Notes: generated by a model from the letters alone, not told the origin. Shown: positions 1 to 11,407, counted from the first letter of the stretch. The stretch: 64,000 nt of DNA from Notolepis coatsorum (GCA_963971535.1 OZ020589.1:68797239-68861238), one strand, 5' to 3'. Translations and numbers: made by a program.

Positions 1-740
1 GGAGCGTCGCGGAGCATTCAGCCTGCTGGCTACCTAGATCCACTTCAACCAGCCGAGCGTCGGGAGCTCCAGCAGCTTGTCGATGTGCTAATAGCCTGGA
101 GCCAGCTACCGTTAGCTTGCAGAGGCTCCAGCACACCGACAAGCTGTGTAGCCAGCTAACGTTAGCTTGCAAAGGCTCCAGCACACCGACAAGCTGTTTA
201 GCCAGCTACCGTTAGCTTGCAGAGGCTATTAGCACACCGACAAGCTGTGTAGCCAGCAGGCTGAATGCTCCGCGACGCTGGTTGAAGTGGATCTAGGTAG
301 CCAGCAGGCTGAATGCTCAACGACGCTCCCGGTTGCTAACGCCGGCCCCGGCTGGTGCTAAGTAGCTAGCGATCGCTCCCGAGTCCCGAGAGCTAACGCC
401 GGTCTGTCTGTCGAAGACCGAGGGAACCGCATCAGGCTTCAGCTGATTAGTGATCTTCTGGACAAACCTTCCACCCTGCAGGTAGCAAGAATGGAGGCGG
501 GCATTACTAAAACCACAGAGCCAATCACATCACCGTGCGCTATAAACAGCGCCCTGTGACGTGCACCAGGTCGTCAAATCAACATGACCTGATTTACTAG
601 AGGCAAAGAGGGGATGGGCTGTAGCTGAGGAATTCGCCAATATAGTATTTAGGCCCAAAAACACATTGATACGAACTCCTATTACTATAATACAATGCTA
701 GAGACTGAAAAATGACATTTATAATGCATAGCACCTTTAA
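1..740. mobile_element. 3' part of a TTAA-type (piggyBac-like) non-autonomous element, cut by the window start
   Basis: The stretch ends at a TTAA (737-740). Its last 40 bases (ctgaaaaatgacatttataa and on to agcacctttaa) resemble the end of the complete TTAA element at 6575-7010 (aaaaaggccatttataagat). I infer the same superfamily. The interior carries a 50-bp tandem repeat and a large inverted repeat, listed separately. No protein is encoded. The left end lies outside the window, so full length is unknown. Confidence 0.55.
12..318. repeat. 39-bp inverted repeat enclosing a 50-bp minisatellite
   Basis: Positions 12-50 are the exact reverse complement of 280-318. In addition 1-31 pairs with about 250-280. 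Between the arms a unit beginning gccagctaMcgttagcttgc repeats at 101, 151 and 201 (period 50), with a partial unit at 252. The whole block could fold as a long hairpin. Confidence 0.85.
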
Positions 741-841
741 GAATAAAAAAATAAATACATTTTAAGAGAATCTCAAATACATTATTTTATTTAAGTGTAG
801 GCTATAGTTAATGTTTTATTTTTTACAGTTTTTGTATTTTT

Positions 842-1122
842 CTGACATGGTAAATGGCTGCTTTTTTATATAGCGCTTTTATCCAAAGCGCTTTACAATT
901 TGTTCCTTACATTTTACCCAATCACTCACACATTCACACAGCGACGGCGGAGGCAACCATGCAAGGTGCCAACCTGCTCATCGGGAGCAGTTAGGGGTTA
1001 AGTGTCTTGCTCAAGGACACATCGACACGCTGCCCGGGAGGAGCGGGAATCGAACCGGGAACCTCCGGATTGCCAGACGACTGACTGCTCTACCTCCCGA
1101 GCCACTGTCGCCCCTGACATGG
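842..1122 (-). mobile_element. tRNA-headed SINE with 9-bp target duplication
   Basis: Read on the minus strand, the element starts at 1113 with ggggcgacagtggctcggga, has an A box (tggctcgggaggtagagc) and a B box (ggttcgattcc), and ends near 851 after a tail containing gcgctttggataaaagcgct. The same tail type (…gcgctatataaa) is common in teleost tRNA SINEs. The flanks carry a perfect 9-bp duplication, ctgacatgg, at 842-850 and 1114-1122. The clean duplication and intact promoter boxes suggest a fairly recent insertion. Confidence 0.85.
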
Positions 1123-1224
1123 GGGCTCAACAATAAATGACAATCAGAAATGTCAAGTTGCATGTTGTTATTCTAACCAGCTTAGTTCTGTTGCATTTCC
1201 AATTTATTTATTTAAATTATAAAG

Positions 1225-1320
1225 TGATCAGGCATCGATAAGGGAATTGATAAATAATCGAATCGATAAGCAGAATCGATAATGGAATCGTATCGATAAA
1301 ATCCTATCAATTCCCCTAAT
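1225..1320. mobile_element. Short hAT-like remnant rich in ATCGAT
   Basis: The segment has an imperfect inverted repeat (taagggaattgata near 1240 against tatcaattcccctaat near 1306) and five ATCGATAA-like words between. It looks like the two ends of a short hAT-type element brought close together. I saw no clean target duplication. Confidence 0.4.
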
Positions 1321-1792
1321 ACTAACTGCTCTAATGATCATATCACCCACACTAGATGAATGATATAACGTTGCCCACGGAATTATAAACGACCCCCCGC
1401 CCATCCGGTCAACATCAGATCATACGTAGTAACTTCTAGAAGTATGTGCAGTTGAATTTTTTTTATCTCGCGCCGATTGCTATCAAACTGTATACAATCA
1501 TCAATATAATGCATTTAGGGCTATAAATCATGTTCTGGAGAAAGCTGCAGAAAACGATAAAAACATACTTATACTTTAGACCGTATTTTAGTATGAATAT
1601 GTGAATGAAAAAGTATAACGTTGCTACACCCTGAACAATAGATATAGAACTTTGAATGGGCCATGGTAATGTCAATTTAGCAATACAATTTAAAAAGTTA
1701 TAGTCCTGCAAAGAAGGGGAACTTCTCCATGTTAAATAGGGCTGGCGAAGGATGGTAAATTATGAATTTAACCCCGGCAATCAAAGGGTTAA
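1320..1792. mobile_element. TTAA-family fragment (copy F), right end
   Basis: This aligns by eye with 9640-10122: both share the cggaattataaacgaccccc word, then gaatgggccat, the phrase atgtcaatttagcaatacaa, and cctgcaaagaaggtgaac-like sequence. It ends at TTAA 1789-1792 with caatcaaagggttaa. The left half of the element, including the palindrome pair present in other copies, is missing. No coding potential. Confidence 0.6.
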
Positions 1793-1849
1793 GGGAATGC
1801 AGACTGTTGTAGCTTGGACTGGGCTCCTTATAACAATAACTTGACAACA

Positions 1850-2616
1850 CATGGTAGCCGCAGCTACTTGGGACAGCTCGTGAATACCACGATAACAACA
1901 CCAGAGGGAGCTCCACAAATCATGTCAAACCCAGATTCGGCTCAAACAAGGGACTAAACACATTTCGCAATTATGCCACATCAATGTGGAACGCCCTACC
2001 CAAAGCTGTAAAGGAATGTGAATCACTACCCACTTTCAAAACCACTCTCAAAGAACACCTACGGGAGACTGCAATTCGAAACTGGCCCCTGTAAATGTCC
2101 TAACCCAACCCCCTCCAATGTACAGTAATTTACCTAGTATGGTTGTCAATATTCCAATGTACAGTTTTGCTTGTTTGTACAGTGTTTCCCCCCCCCCAAC
2201 CCCCTCCAATGTACAGTAAATTACCTAGTATGGTTGTCAATATTCCAATGTACAGTTTTGCTTGTACAGTTGTACAGTGTTTCCCCCCCCAACCCCCCCC
2301 ACCCAACCCCACCCAACCTCCTCCAATGTACAGTTTTTACGTCAAATGTATATACTCCCTTTTCTGGACTCTTTTTGTATCACAAACAGTACTGTATTTG
2401 CAAATCTGGTATGTCATAAATGTATAGATATAAGCAGTACTGTCTATCTGTATGTCATGTATGTCATATATGTCCTGATGAATTGAAAATGGGGGACCCT
2501 GATGTAAACAAGACGAAAGTCTTTCTCTGGTCTGCATCCCCTTAACAATTGTGTGTATTGAGCTGTACTGTATTGTACCCATTCTGCAATCTGTTAATAA
2601 AGTTTTCAATCAATCA
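1850..2616 (+). pseudogene. LINE-A copy 1: RT C-terminus and 3' UTR
   Basis: A frame running from about 1890 to the taa at 2092 reads …YHDNNTRGSSTNHVKPRFG, then SNKGLNTFRNYATSMWNALP and KAVKECESLPTFK, ending in RNWPL. This is the C-terminal tail typical of jockey-superfamily non-LTR reverse transcriptases. The 3' UTR follows, with a C-rich, 107-bp repeated unit (gtacagtaaattacctagta at about 2107 and 2213), the conserved block aattgaaaatgggggaccct, and a terminus at 2616 made of aataaagttttc plus (aatc)n. The copy is 5'-truncated. The same 3' end recurs eight more times in the window. Confidence 0.75.
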
Positions 2617-3360
2617 ATCTCTGCTGTAAACACTGGAAATAACCGTGCAGGTCTCTACTGCGCATGGGTGTTGAGCAACAACGGCTCCGTATCACGCAGA
2701 TTTATATGGCACCATTGTCGGCGAGTTTTGGCGAGTATCCAAAACGGAAACACCTTTTCAGCATTGCCAGTACGACAAGGCGTTTTCCTGCCAAAACGGT
2801 GTTTCTTTTTAACTTGGACAGCAAACGTAATCATTCAGCAACAAAAACGTTGCTGTATTCCCCAGTGTAACCATGGCCTCAAATTCCAACCGAAGCGGAA
2901 AAATTCACTTCCCGCTCGCGAGACGCCCGCCTGCCCACGGCCGGTGTGAACAGCGACACCCGTTAACATGGGAGCGAAAGTGAAGCGCTGATGGCTCACC
3001 TGCCTCACGCCCACATCCCACGTTCGGTGTGTTCGTGCCATAAAGCATTTTATTATAAGAAAAACAAATATACAGTGATATAATACCGTTACGTCTAATT
3101 TTCTAGATGTTCTGTGATATAGATTTTAGGCCATACCGCCCACCCCCAAGTGTGCATAATGTGGCAGAAGAGTCTGTGAGGCTTTTGAAAGGGGTTCCCG
3201 TAGTATTGGCTGGCTGCAGGGTGCACACTGGATAGATTATTTTGAAAATACAGTACCACGCAAAAGTATTGGGACTCGATTTTACACTCAACATATGAAA
3301 CCTGAGCAATTCATATTACATTAATGAATAAAAATGTTAAGTACAATTTCAAGTAAGAAC
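2617..3360. other. No recognised feature
   Basis: About 740 bases without a supported gene. Short open frames exist but show no domain or codon pattern I recognise. Phrases such as ccggtgtgaacagcgacacc resemble the ends of GTTCACACC-type DNA elements, so part may be an eroded transposon. Confidence 0.4.
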
Positions 3361-3739
3361 AACATTTCTTAACGAAATCGAATATGTACATTCTTCTGAT
3401 TCAGATTTGACTGTTTTAAAGTCTTTAGGAACTGGTCATTCATGATATTATTTTGTCTTCCCTGCTAATACAACAGACAGCAATGCCCCTCAATACATTT
3501 GAATGGGACTTTAGGGCATACAGTGTTTTGTGTGCATACAGTGACTTCCATAGTAAGATTGGACACCCACCAACTACATGTTTTCTCAGAATATAGAGAG
3601 AATAACATTTCTTAACAAAATCGAATATGTACATTCTTCTGATTCAGATTTGACTCTTTTAAAGTCTTTAGGAACTGGTCATTCATGATATTATTTTGTC
3701 TTCCCTGCTAATAAAACAGACACCAATGCCCCTCAATTA
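3361..3739. repeat. Direct duplication of a ~136-bp segment, offset 243 bp
   Basis: Positions 3361-3496 (aacatttcttaacgaaatcg…) recur at 3604-3739 with only a few differences. The 107 bp between them are unique. The second copy is cut at its right end by the hAT fragment starting at 3739. Confidence 0.9.
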
Positions 3740-3990
3740 GGGATGCCCCGATCACGTTTTTTGCCACCGATAACCGATCACCGATCACCGATCGTCTATG
3801 AGCCATAACGGCCGATACCGATCGTTTTTGGTTTTGTTATATTGTAAAAACTGGGATTTGGGTTAATTAATATTTATTAAATAATTTAATTATTAGTAAC
3901 CTATACATAATAAAAAAGACTATGTGCCGTTTGAAATCGAATTGAGCTGAATTCAATGCATTTGAACTAGGGATGTCAAATACATGTCAC
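3739..3990. mobile_element. hAT left end, truncated
   Basis: Starts with tagggatgccccgatcacgt followed by repeated ccgatcaccgatc, the usual end of one teleost hAT family. No matching right end is seen before the LINE fragment at about 3996. Confidence 0.5.
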
Positions 3991-3995
3991 ATACA

Positions 3996-5290
3996 TACTA
4001 TATCAAATTATAGACCTATATCATTGCTACCTCAATTTTCAAAGATACTTGAATTTTTTTTGTAAATAGACTTGATGGCTTTATTGAAAAATGTGGATTA
4101 TTGAGTGACCATCAATATGGTTTTAGGAGCAATAGATCAACATCCTTAGCAGTAATAGATTGTGGAAAATATAACAGCAATTAATGAAAAACAACCCTCA
4201 ATAGGTGTATTTATTGACTTACGTAAAGCATTTGACACAATTGATCATTCCCTGCTTTTACAAAAAATGGAACGATATGGAATAAGAGGTGTCACTCATC
4301 ATTGGTTAAGAAATTTAGATAATAGGTTTCAATATGTAAATATTAATAATACAGAATCACATCTTAGAAGAGTAACTTGTGGTGTTCCACAGGGTTCCGT
4401 ATTGGGACCCAAGTTATTTATACTTTATTTAAATAATATTTTTACAGTATCGAATATTTTGAAAATTGTTACGTTTGCTGATGATACTAATTTACTTAGT
4501 TCAGGGGAGGACATAAAATAATTATTGAAAACAGTAGAAAGGGAATTGATAAAGTTAAAGAAATGGTTTGATAGGAATAAGTTGTCTCTTAATGAAAACA
4601 AAACAAAATGTATGGTATTGGGTGGTGTTCCTACCGACTGTGAAATTAAACTGAATTTAAATGGAACCGAAATTGAAAGAGTATATGAAACAAAATTCTT
4701 AGGTGTGATTATAGATCAAACTCTGTTGGAAGCCACATATACAATATTAGCCAAATCTGTTGGCATTCTGTACAAAACAAGGGAGCTGTTAAACCAGAAA
4801 TGTTAGCATATATTGTATTTTTCATGTCATATTGTGTTGAGGTCTGGGGGAATGTTTATAAAACAAATATAGATCCTATTATTAAACTACAGAAAAGAGC
4901 TATTAGAATAATAAATAAAGCTAGTTACCTTGAATCGACAAATCCATTATTCATAAAGTTCTGCACATTCAAATGTGTAGATATGGTTTACATAGAAACC
5001 TTGGAGATCATTTTTCGTGCTAAGAGTAAGAACCTACCAGCTTGTATTGAATGTCTCTTTCAACCAAGAGAAGGAAAGTATAATTTAAGAGGGTTGTACT
5101 TGTGTATTCTTAAAACGTATAAAAAGGTAAGAACTAATGTAAAAGCTAGATGCGTTTCAATTTTGGGAGTTAAATTGTGGAATAGTCTTAGTGACGGGTT
5201 GAAGTTGTGTACCTCTCAGGGGAGATTTAAAAAGGCCCTGAAGGATAAAATAATTCAGGAGTACAGTTTTGAGTAAAACAAACATTTATT
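3996..5290 (+). pseudogene. LINE-C: decayed non-LTR reverse transcriptase
   Basis: Reading starts mid-RT with NYRPISLLPQFSKILE (about 4006). It continues with GFRSNRSTSLAV (about 4120), motif A IDLRKAFDTIDH (about 4216), the VPQGSVLGP block and the catalytic FADDTNL (about 4468). The thumb and C-terminal part (YCVEVWGNVYKTN, LQKRAIRIINKA) lies at about 4830-5276. Decay is visible: a shift in the T run at about 4055, an in-frame TAA at 4519-4521, and a frame change with loss of some residues around 4720-4800. The endonuclease and ORF1 are absent. It belongs to the jockey/CR1-like group; the exact clade is uncertain. Confidence 0.8.
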
Positions 5291-5299
5291 TCTCTTTTT

Positions 5300-5640
5300 T
5301 TTTCTCTTAAAAGAAGAAAAAGAGAGCGAGAGAGAGCGAGAGAGAGAGCGAGAGACATGGAAAACAACTCAAAACTCCCATACCTACTGGGAGAAATACA
5401 ACAATGTGCAAACACAGCAGCAAGATTTGTGAGCTGCTGTGACAAGAAAAGGACATCCAACGGAATACAACCACCATAAAGACTGTCAACCATACAAGAA
5501 ATTCCTTCTGTAATGTACTGATTTCTTTTGTTTTCTCTGTTTGATTGTTTTGGCAATGTAAACTTATGTTTCCCATGTCAATAAAGCCCATTTGAAAATT
5601 GAATTGTGAGAGCGAGAGAGAGTGAGAGAGAGATTAGATT
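5300..5640 (+). mobile_element. 3' end of an L1/Tx1-like LINE lodged in a (GA)n microsatellite
   Basis: Bases 5357-5605 end with cccatgtcaataaagcccat and ttgaaaattgaattg, a 3' terminus I associate with teleost L1/Tx1-type elements. Both flanks are GA-rich microsatellite (5320-5356 and 5606-5640), as if the piece inserted inside (GA)n. Some Tx1-clade lineages are known to target (TC)n microsatellites, so the position may not be chance. The family call is from memory of the tail. Confidence 0.5.
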
Positions 5641-6139
5641 ACAAAAGAGACAGCCAAGGAGAAAGGGAAGGGAGGGGGGAATGGGAGGAAGGGAGGGGTG
5701 AGAGTCATTTGGGGGCCTATAAAACTCTTTCCAGGAAACATAAAGTTATGCAGGGACACTCTGTAATAACAAAGAGCACAAACACTACCAGGCTACATGA
5801 GAGACAACAATACACTATGTTCCTTAGTCTGACCGGTTATTATATACAGTCTAGCCAGCAGCTATTATATATGGTTTAAACTTGACAGCATAAACATTGT
5901 ACTTTATTTCCTGTCAGGTGTTGATATGAGCTCATTCTGCAACCAGAAATCAACTGCAGTCCAAGCTGTTCCCTGGGCCAATTCACTTCCACTGAAAGCA
6001 TGAATAGGTGCGCCAGTCCAGCGATCATTCAGTCTGAAAGAATTAAGTTATACTGTATCTTGCTCCAATATGGTAGCTAGTTACATGACTGAGATTAAAT
6101 CTTTGACTGTGACGGAAGTTGGTTGTAAATGCTTCACAG
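5641..6139. other. Purine-rich tract then unremarkable sequence
   Basis: 5641-5710 is almost pure A/G. The remainder shows no domain, no long open frame and no recognisable repeat. Confidence 0.5.
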
Positions 6140-7100
6140 CAAACATGACCCCAGTTGGTTGATGACACGACCAGCCTGGGCCTCATTAGAGACAACGATG
6201 AGAAGGCCGACAGCGAGGAGGCGAGGACACTTTGTGCCAGGACAACAACCTCTCCCTCAACGTCAGCAAAATGAAAGAGATGGTCATGGACTACAGGAGA
6301 CAGCAGGGGCGTCTACATTGGTGAGGCTGAGGTTGAGAGGGTCAGCAGCTTCAAGTTCCTCTGTGTGCACATCACCGAGGACCTCTCCTGGCCACTACAC
6401 AAAGACACAGTGGTCAAGAAAGCTCTCCAGTGGCTCTATTTCCTGAAGAAGTTTGGCATCAATGCCAACATCCTCACAAACCTCTAGATGTGCACCATCG
6501 AGAGATTGCTAATGCTGACGGGCTGCATCTGGTACAGGAACTGAGAGTTTCATCAGCAGGGCAACAGAGCACCATTAAAGGGGAACTATTTTACTATTTC
6601 TTTCACTATTTGGGCACTTTTACACAATTCCTGTGAGTCTATGGAACACCTCTGTAATATATATATTTTTTTTATTCATTGTTTTGTATTTCTAATCAAG
6701 TCCTCAAAAACAGCATTTTTCTACCTCAAGATCTCGAGCTGTTTTGAGCCTGGGCTGCAGGTGCCACCTAAACCACTGTGCACCGTCGTGTTCACCTGAA
6801 CATTAACATGCAGCAGTGACTATATGACATCACATATAGGCACATTTTCAAACGACTCAGTTCAGTGAGGGTGAATATTGTGAGAGGAGAATTGGAAGAA
6901 TGCGCCAATATGAGAATTTTGAGACATAGATCATATTAATATAAGTTCACATAGCTATGAAACAATGCTAAACACTCAAAAAGGCCATTTATAAGATAGT
7001 TCCCCTTTAAGGACCACAGCCACCCTGCACTTCTGTTCTTCTGGCAGACGATACAGGAACATGGCCGCATGCACATAATCTCACACATATCGTAAAGCTC
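6140..7100 (+). pseudogene. L2-type LINE RT fragment split by a TTAA element
   Basis: Translated pieces read NLSLNVSKMKEMVMDYRR (about 6250), VERVSSFKFLCVHITEDLSW (about 6330) and TVVKKALQWLYFLKKFG, matching the region after FADD in the L2-type element at 16880-18274. The frame shifts repeatedly and carries a stop near 6486. The fragment is interrupted at 6575-7010. After it, ggaccacagccaccctgcac resumes the C-terminal region. It is an old, non-functional copy. Confidence 0.7.
6575..7010. mobile_element. Complete TTAA-flanked non-autonomous element (436 bp)
   Basis: TTAA at 6575-6578 and 7007-7010 flank terminal inverted repeats (aggggaactat… and …atagttcccct). It has no open frame of interest. 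It sits inside the L2 fragment, so it is younger than that fragment. A left-end copy of the same family lies at 54089-54180. TTAA duplication is the hallmark of piggyBac transposition; the transposase source is not in this window. Confidence 0.85.
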
Positions 7101-7154
7101 TCAACAGTTTTGCACAAATACATTTAAATTGGACAGTTATTATTAAATTGAATA

Positions 7155-7302
7155 GTCCTCCAGTGATGTCATTGGAGGACACTGAATCGTTGTGCTGTGT
7201 TAATTACAGCTAAAGAAATGTTGATGAATCTCCATCTCTTCGTTGCACTGTAATTGACACAACACAAAGATGCGGTGTCTTCTGATGACATCACTGGAGG
7301 AC
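7155..7302. repeat. 18-bp perfect inverted repeat with 112-bp loop
   Basis: gtcctccagtgatgtcat (7155-7172) is the exact reverse complement of 7285-7302. It may belong to an eroded TTAA element ending at tgcccctttaa near 7418. Confidence 0.75.
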
Positions 7303-7429
7303 AAATTCAAACTCATTCAAACACTCAATATAAATGAATGTGTGCAATGTGTGTTTTGAGATGTGTGAGATGATGTGGAAAATAAATCAGCAATGTTTTT
7401 CAGTGAAATGCCCCTTTAATATTGGTGAA

Positions 7430-8129
7430 CTTTCATAATGAAAAAGCAGGGAGAACTCATAAATGTGTTGGGAATAAGACAGCCTATTTGGTAGTTTATT
7501 AGGTATAGGATATACCTTCGGGAAAAATGGAAAATGGTGGTTGATTTGAGAATAGATTATGATCAGACATGCTGAAAGACATGCGGGCGGAGTTTCTTGT
7601 AATGTGGATCAAGATCTTCACTTGATCGCATTGAAGTCAATCCGACGCCAGATTCATTATACTGTGGGGGGTTATGGCGTGGGCCAAATGGACATACGAT
7701 CTAGCAGATGGCAATCAAATAATTGGAATATTCCTTTTGGATTATCATTGGCCACAGGTAAGAGCAATTTAACGTCAATTTCAGCTTGGTTGTCCATTGT
7801 TGTCATAGCCTTAACCATGATCAACGTATGCTGTTGTGCTGTTGAATTTTTTATTGTAGCGTGTATAGGGATGAAATGCCAATGGATTAAGTATAATATG
7901 CGTCACGGGCCGTTACTAGCCTTCCAGGAATTACACCAGACTACTCTAAAAATTCCTTTTTCACATCTTGAACGATAGATACTCAATGTCAAATGGGCCA
8001 TAGTATTGCATATATAGCTATAATATTTAAATAGTTATAGTCCTGCAAACAAGGTGAGCGACTCCATTGGTTTAATGCGTGGCAGCACATAGTGAGATCC
8101 AGTTCCCAGCGTGGCAGAGAAAGAGTTAA
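7430..8129. mobile_element. TTAA-family element (copy G), left end lost
   Basis: The right end reads gcgtggcagagaaagagttaa with TTAA 8126-8129. The interior phrase gccaaatggacatacgatct aligns with gccaatggacatatcgatct in copy B (near 39920), and tagtcctgcaaacaaggtga matches copies D and F. The 139-codon open frame at 7559-7978 shows no transposase motif, so I do not call it a gene. Confidence 0.6.
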
Positions 8130-8274
8130 AAAACGAATTAAAATCATGTAGAATCTGTCAACACTGGAAGCATGAGGAGGTATTGGTGCTTATATTTATT
8201 GAGCAGGGCTTGACGCTTACTTTATTCCCAAGGAACACATGTGCTCCTAAATGAAAAGATTTAGGAGTAGGGGT

Positions 8275-8520
8275 GTAACGATGCATCAATTCTAATGTGA
8301 CGATTCAACTGCATCGATTTGAAAATGTTAGAATCGATTATTTATAATCGAAATTAATCAAAATAATTTTTCTTTTTTAATTATGTTTCTTTTTGTTGCG
8401 TGTATTGTTTTTATTGACCTATAGTCCATTCATGCTGAGTGAATCAGTTCCCCCAGCCACATTCGTATATTCAACATCTTTTGGGGAATTAACTGATAGA
8501 AAATGTATCGAATCGTGGTC
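8275..8520. mobile_element. hAT left end (taggggtgtaacgatgcatc)
   Basis: The start taggggtgtaacgatgcatc and the following cgatt-rich sequence are typical of a teleost hAT family. No right end or duplication is seen; probably truncated. Confidence 0.45.
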
Positions 8521-8536
8521 TATTATTTGTGGTTAA

Positions 8537-8706
8537 ATATCAAGAACAAAAACGATCACTGCTCAGTGACATTCATCCTCTCTTTCTGTGCTCATATTCA
8601 TAGCTAAAGTGAAAGGAGGTTTATATCAAGAACAAAAACGATCACTGCTCAGTGACATTCATCCTCTTTCTGTGCTCATATTCATAGCTAAAGTGAAAGG
8701 AGGTTT
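8537..8706. repeat. Perfect-looking tandem duplication, period 86
   Basis: The unit starting atatcaagaacaaaaacgat occurs at 8537 and 8623; the two copies differ only by a 2-base ct step. The near identity implies a recent duplication. Confidence 0.9.
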
Positions 8707-8763
8707 CTTTAATAGGGGTGTCTGGGGATAAACTGCACATGGTAGGGTGCTCTGTGAACTTGC

Positions 8764-10395
8764 ATCTAGGATAGAGCCATATGAAATCCACGTTCACGGA
8801 ATCGGACGGAATCGAGCAATAAAAATGGAATCAACTGTAAAAAAATAATTTAATTAAAGAAATTAATTATTATTATTATTATATATATATTTTTTTTATG
8901 TTGTGGGACTTGTACAGCACTTTGTTCAACTTTGTCAGTGCTGTAAAGTTTAAACCTTTTAAATCTTAGACAAACAAAACACTTTGCTTTCATGAAATAT
9001 TGTAAGCCGTCATTTGAGGCTTTATAAAAGCAGCACAATGAACACAAATCTGTCAGTGCCGAGTCCGACCTCATCTTAAATAACAAACAGCATTGCTTGT
9101 TGTAGTTAACAAAGAGAGGCAGAGTTGATTTTGCAAAAAAAAAAATTATATATATATATCATTTTTTTATATATTTTTTTTAACCCATTACCCGCCAAAA
9201 TCCCTCTTCAGCGTTATTGCCCGCCATGCGTTATCTGCCAATATCGCTGTACAGCGTGTTTCAAGGTAATTTCATATTTCACCCACGGAGCCTTGTCATA
9301 TGCTGCGGGAGCCATCACAACTCTGCAACGCTTCAATACCGCCACCTGGTGGCCGATCGGCGAGTTGCCAAACCGGAAATGCCCGTTTCAGCTCGGTCCG
9401 TCCCCCAATTCCGTCCGGCCACTCGTTTATCGTCCCGGGACTCAATCCACACACCGTGGACATGGATCGTTGCCATAACTCAATAAACAACATGATTTGG
9501 GCGTATATTAGTATTATACAAACCGGAACTGGATCGCCTCGATCCCCACCACATAACTGGGATCTGTTTGTTCCACTCTCATCGCCCAACGGTATGAGGA
9601 GACAGACGTGAGTTTCAGCGTTTTTCTTTATAATTTTCGATACAAACTGCTCTGATCAATATATCACCCATACTACATAAATCATTTAACGTCGGTCACG
9701 GAATTATAAACGACCCCCCCCCCCCCCCCGCCCTCTGTTCACCCGCAGATGATTAGTCATAACGTTTAGGACCATGTACAGTTTAAATTTTTAATATAGC
9801 ATGGATCGGTATCAAACTGCATTTGATAATACATTTTTGCATTTATGCCTATATCTCACGTTCTATGAAATACTGCAGAAAACAATAAAAACATATTTAT
9901 ACTCTAGACGGTATTTTCGTATGAATGTGTGAATGAAAAAGTAAAACGTTCCTACATCCTGAACGATAGATAATTGATGTTGAATGGGCCATACGTAATG
10001 TCAATTTAGCAATACAATTAAAAAAATGATAGCCCTGCAAAGAAGGTGAACATCTCCACAGACAAATAGCGCTGGCAGAGAATGGTTTAGGATGATCAAA
10101 GTGGTGGCAGAGAATGGGTTAATAATCGAATTTTATTTTCATATTCGAATCCCATGCCCATCGAACGAAGCTTCGAAGTATTTAAGACAGCGCTATTAAA
10201 TGGACTGTTATATCTTATTAAATTGTGAAAATGTATTCATTCCCACTTATTAGACACCATTTCTGATGGTAAAATGAGCGTACAAAGCAAAATACAGAAT
10301 TATGAAATATTAAAACGGAAAAAACGGAATTTGGAAAAAAATCAAATGGAATTTGGAAAAAAATAAAACGGATTTCATATGGCTCTAATCTAGGA
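8764..10395. mobile_element. hAT non-autonomous element (8772-10387) with 8-bp duplication
   Basis: Terminal inverted repeats tagagccatatgaaatcc (8772) and ggatttcatatggctcta (ending 10387) are flanked by atctagga at 8764-8771 and 10388-10395. The 8-bp duplication identifies hAT. A TTAA element occupies 9180-10122, so the hAT itself is only about 670 bp and encodes no transposase. Confidence 0.9.
9180..10122. mobile_element. TTAA-family element copy D (943 bp) inside the hAT
   Basis: TTAA at 9180-9183 and 10119-10122; ends ttaacccattacccgcc and gtggcagagaatgggttaa form imperfect terminal inverted repeats. Near the left end lies a perfect 12-bp palindrome cgctgtacagcg (9245-9256), with a degraded partner at 9202-9213, 43 bp away. 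The right part aligns with copies F and G. There is a C run at 9716-9730. Small open frames at 9125-9611 overlap each other on both strands and look like chance. Confidence 0.85.
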
Positions 10396-10414
10396 TTATT
10401 GTTAGTTTGGGTAC

Positions 10415-11407
10415 CTGACCTCTAGGGGTGGGACGATATATCGATCTATTATCAATTATCAAATAGGATCGACGCAACGTAAAAAGATCTATTCATATTG
10501 CGATACTCTTATTTTGAAAATCCCCTGTTGAGCATTTCCGCCCGGCCGGAACAACATTAGCTCAGCGCAGCTCAGCGTGTGTAGACGTTAGACAGCATTG
10601 CTTCAGAGTCTGCCTATTTTGAGACCAGAAATAAGTGCCTGTTGTTTTTTTCCCCACAAGGGGTCAAATGCATCTAACATGCTTTCCATCCTCGCCATTC
10701 CTTTATGCCCACGTCGCGTTAAATACCGAAATTAACGTTGCGTTAGCGTAAGCTAACGAAGCTAAGAGAACAGCAGAGGTCCACTAGGGACTGGGAAGGA
10801 GGGGGGGTTACTGCATTCTCGAGATAGCCCCACTAACTCCTGATGAATTGAAAATGGGGGACCCTGATGTAAACAAGACGAAAGTCTCTCTGGTCTGCAT
10901 CCCCTTAACAATTGTGTGTATTGAGCTGTACTGTATTGTACCCATTCTGCAATCTGTTAATAAAGTTTTCAATCAATCAAACAGGATCTGGCCGGTACTG
11001 CACCTTCTGACTCCCAATATGCCTTTTCCAGCCAAAATACAGCGCTGTGACAGTGAATAGGATTATAATATTATTATCGGGAAGAAAAGAAAAAAAAACG
11101 AACTAAAAACTGTGAACAGGAGGTCTATTTGTATTAAAAACAATAAATAGTTTTTCATTTAAATGTCTAGAAGAGATCAAAAATTAAAATGTCAAATGAT
11201 ATTTCCATTGCCTTTTTTTGTTGTTGATTTAAATGTTACCGATTGTGTTAAATGGGCATATAATATCGTCTCATATCGATCGCAGGCACCTGAATCGAAC
11301 GTATCGTATCGTGGCAGACTTTGTGATATCGGAAAATATCGTATCGTTGTCCAAAGAATCGATATCGTATCGTGATGAAACTGGTGATTCCCACCCCTAC
11401 TGACCTC
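10415..11407. mobile_element. hAT non-autonomous element (10423-11399) with 8-bp duplication
   Basis: Ends taggggtgggacgatatatc and gattcccacccctа-type right end (…cccaccccta at 11399) are flanked by ctgacctc at 10415-10422 and 11400-11407. The subterminal regions are rich in ATATCGATATCG. A LINE-A 3' end (10839-10980) lies inside. No transposase. Confidence 0.9.
10839..10980 (+). pseudogene. LINE-A copy 2: 3' end only, nested in the hAT
   Basis: 142 bp running from tgatgaattgaaaatggggg to aataaagttttcaatcaatc. Only the last part of the 3' UTR is present, as expected of severe 5' truncation during target-primed reverse transcription. Confidence 0.85.

Noticed and set aside
1036-1113. Possible tRNA gene on the minus strand
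   Set aside because: A and B boxes are present, but it is followed by a SINE body and tail and flanked by a SINE target duplication; the acceptor arm is not a proper pair.
2143-2427. Proline-rich open frames on the plus strand
   Set aside because: Produced by C-rich repeats of the LINE-A 3' UTR; several frames are open at once.
7559-7978. 139-codon open frame in TTAA copy G
   Set aside because: No piggyBac DDE-type transposase motif, and related copies B and D do not keep the frame.
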